NCBI GenBank assembly: GCA_014281115.1
Contig: JACONQ010000001.1
Coordinates: 1,736,001 to 1,800,000 of the forward strand
Origin: Laburnicola sp. R22_1
Lineage: Eukaryota > Ascomycota > Dothideomycetes > Pleosporales > Didymosphaeriaceae
Length of the DNA: 64,000 bases
Reading direction: 5' to 3'
Part shown: positions 56,205-64,000 of the stretch, one piece after another
Layout: each line of letters begins with the position of its first letter
Position numbering within the stretch: position 1 is the stretch's first letter
Notes under the pieces: generated by a model
Database searches by the model: none
What the model was told of the DNA's origin: nothing
What the model saw: the letters and a program-made list of their open reading frames with translations, nothing else
Translations under genes and position numbers: made by a program

Positions 56205-57708
56205 TAACCCCCCTTTTAAGGTTTAAAAATAAAAAGGAATGTATATAAAAATAGAGTGTTTTAGTGAATTTTTAACGTAACTAGCACTATTTTAGGGCTA
56301 AAGAGGGCTATAATAGGGGTAATAGGCCCCTATAGTTCTAATAGTAGCCTTAGGTTTTAATTTAGTTACTGTTTAGTAGAAATATTAAGAAAAGTTATTA
56401 AAGGTAAGTTAGTAAATTAGTAGAAAAATATAGTAGAAACTATAGTTTAGTGTTTAGTGTTTTACTAATAGAGCACATTTCTTGCTCTAATACTATATAA
56501 AAACACAGTTAGCTAAAAAAATTCTAGTTAGTTTATTATGTATAGGCGTAATTATATTATATAATATTTTCTAGTACTATAGAAGAGTATTAAAAAACGT
56601 GTTAATCTAACTATATAGTTTTTAATTAGGGCAGTACTACTAGTAGTAGTAGAGACATCTAAAGGTAGAGGTGCTAAAAGTTATAGATGCCCTATATATA
56701 TATATTAGTTAAAGTGCTACTAAATTAGTAGTAAGCTAGCTAGTAAGGAAGCTACTAAAAGCAAGGGCACTAAAAGTAATAGGTGCCTACGCGTAGTAGG
56801 CTAGCTAGAAAGCTACTTAACTAATAGTAAACTAGGCTACCTATTTTAGTAGCTTAGAGTGCCCTTAAAGGTAGAATAAGTTAGGTAACTAGTAGATTAG
56901 AGTAAGGGCTAATAGTTAGAGGACAGCTTCTAATTATTAGTGTTCTAGAAGATTTTATTAGGTAGTTTACTATTAACTTTATTATTTAAGTATTCTTTTT
57001 ATAGAAAGTTAGACTTAGAGTTAATTAGATTAGTAAATATAGGGTTATTATTAGGAAGATTATTATAATAGGTAGGCTCTTTATCCTCTAATCTACTACT
57101 ATAATAGACAGCGCTATAATCTTTAGAGCTATTATAATAGTAAGTAATAATAAGTTCTCCTTCTAGGTTAGCGATTTAGTAGGGCAGAAGGGTACTAACC
57201 TAGATTATTTTAACTAAGGTAGTTTTAATTAAATAGTTAATTTTATAAGTAAAAGCTGCCTAATCTATAAATTAGCTTCTCTAATAGGTTTATAGTCTCT
57301 AGGTCTAAGGTTAGAGGTAAGATCTAAATTCTGCTATACAATTCCTAGGGACTAGTCTTACTAGTAGCTTTTTTAGGTAGTAGAGATAGGATAACTAAAA
57401 GGCAATTTATTATCTAATAGTTTCTTATCTAAGAAAGGTAGCTTAATAGTCTTAACACTACTATTTTTATTAAAGGCGTCTTTATAGCTTAGTTTCTAGT
57501 AAGCCTTTAAGTATATTATAATAACTAAGATAGTAAAGCTAGAAATCTAGATAGAGATCTCCTTAGAAACGCTCTAGTTAGCTTTTAATAAGTAAGTTAT
57601 TTAGTAGATATAGTTTTACTTTTTAAGTAGACTATTCTATTAAGTAGTGTTATTCTAGTAGAAAGAGTTAGATAGTAAAGAAGTCTATAGTAGAATAAGG
57701 TTACTAAC

Positions 57709-59769
57709 TATAAGGGTGCTAAGTACGAGTAGGTTAAAAAGGTGAGATTCTAACTAGGACGTACGTATGTACGTACGTACGGAGTCTATATGTGGCGAAA
57801 AACATGCTAGCGCGAAGATTACCCGAGAATCTGCTAGGTGGCTATAAGTCGTCTAGTGATATTACTTCTCCCTCTAAAAGGCTTTGTCCCGAAGCTTTTA
57901 ACTTAACTATGGGGACCTGGTAATTGCAGCAAATCTATATAAAATTAAGCTAACTTTGTCCTTTCTCTAGCTAGGTATTATAAAACAAGAAAAATCGTGC
58001 AATTGTAAGGTTTGTAGGAGGTAGGACAATAGGCGCGTATGGCGAGCGACGCGCGCAGTAGGCGTTAACAAGTTGCCAATTAAGCCATCTAATTTGTATG
58101 GGGGTTGGCTATATAGTTAATAGTAGTGGGGGTAGTAAGGTACTAAGGAGCGCGTATACGTAAATTATTTTTAACGCGTTTTTTAACGTCCTTTTTTAAT
58201 ATGTTTTTACGTAGTAATATTAGTAGCGTTGCTTAGAGAGCTGAGAAGTAGTAGCGTAAGCCTAGGTAGGTAATAAGAAGTTACCTATTAACTTATTTAT
58301 TTGTATAGAGATTTAGCGGGCAATAAATATTGTTGTGGGAGACTAGGCACTACTTGTAGTAGTTAAAGTAGTTACCTAAGTAAGTTTCTAAGTAAGCTAA
58401 GTTGGCTAAGTTGGCGGAGCGTACAGAGCTGGCTAAGTAGACATTAGAGATATTAGAGGGCGCAGAGAAGACTGCGTAAAAGGTATACGTGTCTATGGAG
58501 TCATCTAATTATATAGAGGTTTGGCTGGCGTTTAATAACAGCTTAGGCTAGATTGTCTCTAAGGGGGCCAGCGACTCGATATTGTTATCTATAGGCTCTA
58601 AGTAGCTTACTAGGGAAGCGCGCGTAGGGGAGCCTAATAGGTAGGTATTGTTAGAGTTAAAGTTATACGCGGCGAGGTATATACTAGTATAGGAACATAG
58701 AGCTTACGGTATTTCTTTGTATAGTAATTTAGTAGGCAGAAGATAACGCTGGCTCTAAAGCTACTCTATGCGCTCTGCTTACTATTAACAACACTGGCAG
58801 AGTTAACGCTTAAACTTATTATTAGAGTTATATGCGCTACTTAGCGGAAGAGACTGTAGAGGAGACTAGACAATAGCTCGCTGCTAGGGCATTAATTTGT
58901 ATGGCGATTTTACAGGCAATAAATAATTTAATAGTACTAGAGTGTAGTAGTTAATTTAACAAACTTGCTATAACAAGCTCTTAAGCTTCTTCCCTAGGGA
59001 TCTTATTGTAAGGACGTTAGTATAGGTGGCGAGTTAATAGAGTTAATGTACAATATTGCCCTTAGCGTTCACTAGTAGGGGTAAACTAACAACTAAGCTA
59101 GCAGGGGACTCGATTTTAATATAAGTAGCGCGAGTTAATAAGACGCTGGCAGAACGCTCGAGATTAATATAGGAAGAGCTAGCAGAGCTCCCAATTAACA
59201 AATGCAAATCATCGCTATTATTTAGGTGCAATAGCTTTATTCTAGAGGCCAATCTACACAAATCGCGATCTATAGTTTGCTTATAATTAGGTAAGCCAAT
59301 CCTCTTTGCCTCTAGCAGAATCTTTGTTGCTGTTAACAGCCTCGCGCTATAAAAGGAGGCAGCGCGCGCAGTCCACCCTATTTGTCTCATTCTAAAGGGT
59401 GGCTAGTCCCTCTTTAAGTCATTACTCTAACCTTAACACATCTTTATCCCTAGTAAACTCTGTAAGTCCTAATAATCTAGCATCGCGTAGTTAATAAGTA
59501 TAAAGTCCCTAGCATAGTAGGCATACTACTATCTGCGTATCTTTACACGTGAAGGCCTAACGTTATATAGTGGGGTGCTGCATGTAATCTCGTATAGCGT
59601 AGAAGAGTTAGAATAGTGTGAGGGTGCTGAGTACGGGTAGGTTAAAAAGGTAAGATTCTAACTAGGGCGTACGTACATACGTACGTACGGAGTCTATATG
59701 TAACGAAAAATATGCTAGCGCGGAGATTACCTAAGAATCTGCTAGGTGGCCGCAGGTCGCCTAGTAATA
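57709..59769. mobile_element. Element D: 2.06 kb LTR-flanked element without pol
   Basis: Direct repeats of 153 bp at 57,709-57,861 and 59,617-59,769 share GGGTGCT, TAGGTTAAAAAGGT, a CGTACGTACGTACGGAGTCT tract and ATGCTAGCGCG; the ends are TA/TG...TA, eroded TG...CA. Flanks CTAAC (57,704-57,708) and CTAGC (59,770-59,774) fit a 5 bp duplication with one G to A change. The interior, about 1.76 kb, is less A+T-rich than element C and has no RT, integrase or gag motif that I recognise, which fits a TRIM/LARD-type non-autonomous element. Confidence 0.72.
59043..59390 (-). CDS. Small ORF inside element D, unknown
   Basis: A 115-codon ATG-initiated frame starting MRQIGWTARAASFYSARLL, with SSASSSYINLERSASVLLTR further on. 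It is the only sizeable open frame in element D. Minus-strand sequence at lower coordinates (58,250-58,700) also reads protein-like between TAG/TAA codons (e.g. SLVSYLEPIDNNIESLAPLE), so the ORF may be one surviving piece of a longer minus-strand gene. No domain recognised. Confidence 0.35.
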   Translation of the reverse strand: MRQIGWTARAASFYSARLLTATKILLEAKRIGLPNYKQTIDRDLCRLASRIKLLHLNNSDDLHLLIGSSASSSYINLERSASVLLTRATYIKIESPASLVVSLPLLVNAKGNIVH

Positions 59770-62609
59770 CTAGCAAAGGTTAGATTCTTATTATTTTTCT
59801 AATAAAGATAATAGTCCTAAGTGTTAACTAGGCAGTTAGCTTGCTTAAACAATTTCCTACTAATAATATAATTATAGTCCCCTATTTTATAAAAATAAAC
59901 GATATAGTAATACTATATCTATTAATATTAAGCTTGGCTATAAAATAGGTGTTTACTTTTACACTTTACTTCTCTATAAAGTTCTTAAGGGGGATTAGTA
60001 TCTTTAGGCAGAGTAGTTTAGTTTTAAGCTATTTTTAGACAGCCTTTATATACCTTAAAGTAATAAGATTATAAGCGCTAGCACTAGTATTTATTAAGAC
60101 TTGCAACCTAAAAGCTAACCTTTAGAATTTAATTTGCACTAGTATAACTAGCTAAAGGCCTTTAAATAGCTTAGAAACCCTTACTATCTTGCTATCTATA
60201 GGTAGTAATTTTAGTTTAGCATTTATATTTTATAGTTAAAATTATAGTTTATTTAGATTAATTAGTTTAGTAGCTTCTATATAAGCTACTAGATTAGAAT
60301 AGTCTAGTAGCGCGTATTTATAGCCTTATTGTCTAACAAATTACCTACCTCTAAATTAAAGTAGTAGACAATACTAAGTTTATTTAAATTAAAATTGTTC
60401 TCTACTTTTATATTTGCTTATATAGCTATCTTAGAGTAGCAGCATAAGTATAGACCTCTAAGTTTCTTATCGCAGCTAAAGCAGACGTTATACTTTATAT
60501 AGTATACTTTAGTCTAATTATAAAGAGTTAAAAAAAGAAGTAGGTCTAGAAGAAAGTGTTTGTTTTCTAGTTACTATATATAAGGGTATTAATCTAAAGG
60601 GTAGTACCTTGTAGGAAGTTCTTATATATGCCTAGAAAGAGTTTATTATACTATTATTATAGAGAGTATAGCTAGCTATAGTTATTTAGCGTTTAATTAC
60701 TAAGTAGTTAATATTATAGTCTTCTATCTCTTTCTAAAGTATTAACTTAAAACTCCTAGTTAACTTAAGTTATAATTTATTCTTCTAGGTCTTTATATCT
60801 AGTCTACCTTTCCTAGCTAGACTCTTAAAAGCCTATAGAAATATCTAAGTGTTTATTCTATTAGAGAGGAAGAGCTTATAAAACTTCTTATATACTTATT
60901 AGAAAGTAAAGAAATTATAGTAAGTCTCTTCTAGAAATTTTAAAAAGTGCTTCAGGTCTATAATCTTCTTAAAGGGCCTAATTTGTTTAATACTAATGTT
61001 GTGCTACCTCTTAAGGCGCGCCATTAAGGCAGCTAAGAATAGCTTTTATAAAATTATCTTAATCTTTATTATTATTGCCTTAGTAATAGTTTATATTTAT
61101 GCAGATCTTATTATATATATTCTCTAGCTAATCTTTAATACTAAGGCTAGATTAACCTTTTCTATAGTACTTATTAATATTAAGTAGCTTTATAGAGTAT
61201 TCTAGCTTAGATATACTAAGAGCGACAAAAGCGTATCTACCCTAGGACACGTCTATTTAAGCACTATTAGTAAGCTTAGTTTACATATATTTAGAAACTA
61301 AGAAGTAGTAAAGGGTATTATCTAGTTATAAAGTAGGCACTATAAGCTAGGATAAATAATAAAGTGTATATTAGAGCGCTAGCTAAGACGCATATTAAAA
61401 TATAACTAGATAGAATAAACTTTACTTAGGTATATAAGGGCAGTATAAACTATATAATAGATTAGGTATTTCTAGGCTAGAGTTTTTTAGAGGTATATAA
61501 GTACGGTACTGCACATTATAAGTATTTTTAATAAAAAAAAGCTTTATTAGAGGTAAGTAAGTCCTCTTTAATAGCTATATTATTAGCACTATTAGAGTAG
61601 AATTAGAATCCTTTCTTTATTATATATATTATAGTATAAGATATCTATACCTTAAGTATAGTACAAGCTTATTTAAATATATTAGCGCGCTCGCATAAAG
61701 TCTAAATAATACTTCCCTATTTAGGATTATTTTTAAACTTTAGAATAGTCCTAGCTACTAATTCTAGTAACTTCTTTAAAAGTAGGCCTTAATAAAAGCA
61801 ATATTAAGCCTAAAGCTAATAAGTAGTAAGTAATTGTTTTATTTCTAGGCTATACTAAAGTAATTAGTCTAGTTTAAATTACGCTAAAAACACGCTAAAC
61901 TTTCTAGTAGTTTTAAGTTTAGCTTTACCTTAGTGCGTAAGCTACTTAAAGTCTATTAGCAAAAATTTATTATCTAGCTAATCTACTTTAAGTGTAGCAA
62001 TATATTAATTATGCTTAAAAGTATTATAATAAACTCTATTAGAGTAGACTTTTCTAAGTAGTTTAACTATACTCCTCTTTTTAAAGGCTAGAAAGATAAC
62101 TAGTAGTTTTAGAAGTAACTATTAGTTACTTTTCTTACTTAATAGATAATAAATTACTAGTAGGGTAAAGTAGGAAAATTCCACTATAAGTGTTATATAA
62201 ACTATTATTAGTAGGATATAGACAAGTATCCCCCTCTATATTATCTATTTTAGAACTATCTAGAGGTAGAGAGAACGTAGAGAACGTTCTAGAAGTTTTC
62301 TAGATTAAAGGGTAGCAGCTTACTATAGTATAAATAGTAGTAAGATTAAGCAAAGTAGGAGTTACAGAGAGAGTATAGTAGATAGACCTAAAATAGTAGA
62401 TCTTAAATAGCATATAAGCTAGTATATAGTCTATGCTAAGTAAAAATAAAGTATAAAATAAAATATATAAAACTTTAACTTCTATATTACCTTAATAGCC
62501 TAACTCTAATTCCCTAGCTCTATACCTTATACTCTTACTATAATAGCTCTAGAAGGTAGTTATTAGGCAAGTTAGCTCTATAGAATATAGCGTAGTAGTT
62601 ATTATTTAT

Positions 62610-63230
62610 TAATTATTATTTATATTTAGAATATTAGGACTTCTAAAGTAGTCTCTCTAAATAGACCTTAGCATAGTGTAATAACTATCTAGCATAACTA
62701 GTAACTAATAAACTAATACACCTTTACTAACTTATAGTAGGTAGAGAAGTATAAAAGTAGCCTTTTAAATAGACCTTAGCGTAGTGTAATAACTATCTAG
62801 TATAACTAGTAACTAATAAACTAATATACCCTTACTAACTTATAGTAGGCAAAGGAGTTATATTAGTAGTCTTGCAGACCTTAGATAATATAACAACTAT
62901 TTAGTATAACTAATAACTAACCTAATACACTCTTACCTACTTATAGTAGGCAAAGAAGTTATATTAGTAGTCTTGCAGATCTTAGGTAGTGTAATAACTA
63001 TCTAGCATAACTAATAACTAATCTAATATACTATTACCTACTTATAGTAGGTAAAAAAGTTATATTAGTAGTCTTATAAACCTTAGCGCAGAACTACTAC
63101 CTAATATAACTAGTAACTAATAAACTAATACACTCTTACTTACTTATAGTAAATAGAAGAGTTATATTAGTAGTTTTATAGACTTTAAGCAATTGCTTAG
63201 TATAACTAGTAACTAATAAGGTAAAACTTC
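62610..63230 (-). repeat. Minisatellite in element C, about five to six units of 115-125 bp
   Basis: Units carry AGACCTTAGCGTAGTGTAAT, ACTATCTAGTATAACTAGTA and CTTACTAACTTATAGTAGGC. It is the inverse of the array at 34,600-35,327, and next to the 5' LTR as in element A. Confidence 0.85.
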
Positions 63231-63323
63231 TACTAATTTAACCGCCTATAGGCAGTATCTTAAGGAAGGAGTAGATATTATATTACTATCTATAGCTAAA
63301 TAAAAAGATTAATCTTAAAATAA

Positions 63324-63612
63324 TATAAAGGCGATACACAGTCTTATAGGGCTAACCTATTAGAGATAGCTAAAATAGTTAAAAGAGCTAGTTAAATTAA
63401 TACTATTTTAAGATAGTAAATAAGAAAGAAACATAGGGGGCCCTTTCTTATATAGAGGGCGATATAGGGCATAGACCCACACTAGCCACACACTTACACT
63501 AACTAGAAAAGGTGTCTTTAGAAAGGTAAAAGGCGTAAATAGAAGAAAATAGAGTGATAAAAAAAAGGTAATAGGGTGTGCTTAGTAGAAAGGTTAGCAT
63601 AGAACTATTATA
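63324..63612 (-). repeat. Right (5') LTR of element C
   Basis: 289 bp; plus strand begins TATAAAGGCGATACACAGTC and ends ACTATTATA, followed by the ATATA duplication. Confidence 0.8.
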
Positions 63613-63785
63613 ATATAATTCCCCTATACACTCTCTATACTTATTAGTATAGAGTATTAGATATTAATATCTATATAGCTAGCTATAGAGTACCTATTCT
63701 ATACTAATTAGTAGTTAACTAACTCTTAACTATTAAATTAGTAAGAGTAAAGATAAATTATATAAGTTATTATTAGCTATATGTA

Positions 63786-64000
63786 GCGTTAAATTAACTA
63801 TCTAGGGTAGCATAATAAAGGCTTTTATCTCAAATAACATAATAAAAAAAGCAGAGCCCCCTATTTAGTAATTAAAAAAAAGCGTGAAATTTATTAGCTA
63901 TATAATTTATTTCATTATACCCTATTCTTATTTTCACGCTCTTTTTAATTACTAAGCAGGGGGCTCTGCTTTTTTGTCATGTTATTTGAGATGAAAGCCT
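63786..64000. mobile_element. MITE-like hairpin, both arms, cut by the window end
   Basis: Left arm (63,786-63,890) contains TAACTATCTAGGGTAG, AAAGGCTTTTATCTCAAATA, GCAGAGCCCCCT and GCGTGAAA. The right arm (63,930-64,000) is its inverse: TTTCACGC, AGGGGGCTCTGC, TTATTTGAGATGAAAGCCT. The outer end of the right arm lies beyond the window. Half copies of this hairpin occur at 33,057, 51,888 and 55,444. Confidence 0.8.

Larger units (their letters stand above)
55615..63612 (-). mobile_element. LTR element C (family A), reverse orientation, TSD ATATA
   Basis: ATATA at 55,610-55,614 and 63,613-63,617. 3' LTR is 55,615-56,204 (with a 299 bp insert), the purine tract lies next to it at 56,205-56,216, and the 5' LTR is 63,324-63,612 with the minisatellite beside it (63,230-62,610). 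The retropepsin relic is at about 60,060-60,110 on the minus strand. Element D (57,709-59,769) is nested inside. Net length without inserts is about 5.6 kb, matching element A without its inserts. Confidence 0.82.

Noticed and set aside
59043..59390. Call of a functional host gene
   Set aside because: It lies between the LTRs of element D and continues into stop-broken sequence, so it is treated as part of the element.

Overview
The window looks like a filamentous ascomycete (Pezizomycotina, most likely a Dothideomycete). The evidence is intron-rich genes with short introns (mostly 37-60 nt), CTAAC branch points, fungus-specific families (Inp1, a UsgS-like membrane protein, an ascomycete laccase ending in a DSGL plug), and a sharp switch at about 31.1 kb from a normal gene-bearing region to an extremely A+T-rich repeat block full of TpA and TAG, the footprint expected of repeat-induced point mutation (RIP). 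Gene models were built by hand; every exon chain reported as intact stays in frame across all its introns.

Region 1 (1-31,100) carries genes: ATG7 (partial, -), a secreted laccase (-), a 4.9 kb stretch without convincing genes, INP1 (-) divergent from a UsgS-like membrane protein (+), a broken formamidase gene (+), the Fe-S scaffold ISU1 (-), the deubiquitinase UBP14 (-), the nucleolar factor POL5 (-), the mitotic phosphatase CDC25 (+) behind a 2.5 kb leader/promoter region, a complete but RIP-inactivated Fot1/pogo DNA transposon with TA duplications, and the GINS subunit SLD5 (+), the last gene before the repeat block. These are mostly unlinked housekeeping functions; no biosynthetic cluster or operon-like unit is evident.

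Region 2 (31,100-64,000) is a nest of transposons that can be read in order by target-site duplications (TSDs). The oldest readable layer is LTR element A (33,824-51,321, TSD TATAA). It was entered by a chromodomain-bearing Ty3/gypsy element (35,328-42,895, TSD GCTAG), which was itself hit in its 3' LTR by a 180 bp solo LTR (TSD TACCC). A was also entered by a same-family element B (43,994-48,035, TSD TATAG), which carries a decayed pogo transposase. A third family member, C (55,615-63,612, TSD ATATA, reverse orientation), contains a 2.06 kb LTR-flanked element D and a 299 bp G+C-normal insert with a 13 bp TSD that behaves like a SINE/retroposed sequence. Around these lie a 1.9 kb palindrome, MITE-like hairpins and several tandem arrays.

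The most unusual items are: a spliced, four-exon antisense gene hidden between pol and the 3' LTR of the chromovirus (41,047-42,069, -); a non-canonical AT-AC intron in ISU1; an in-frame GC-AG intron in the UsgS-like gene; the formamidase pseudogene with two separate lesions; and near-identical chromovirus LTRs flanking a body riddled with stops.
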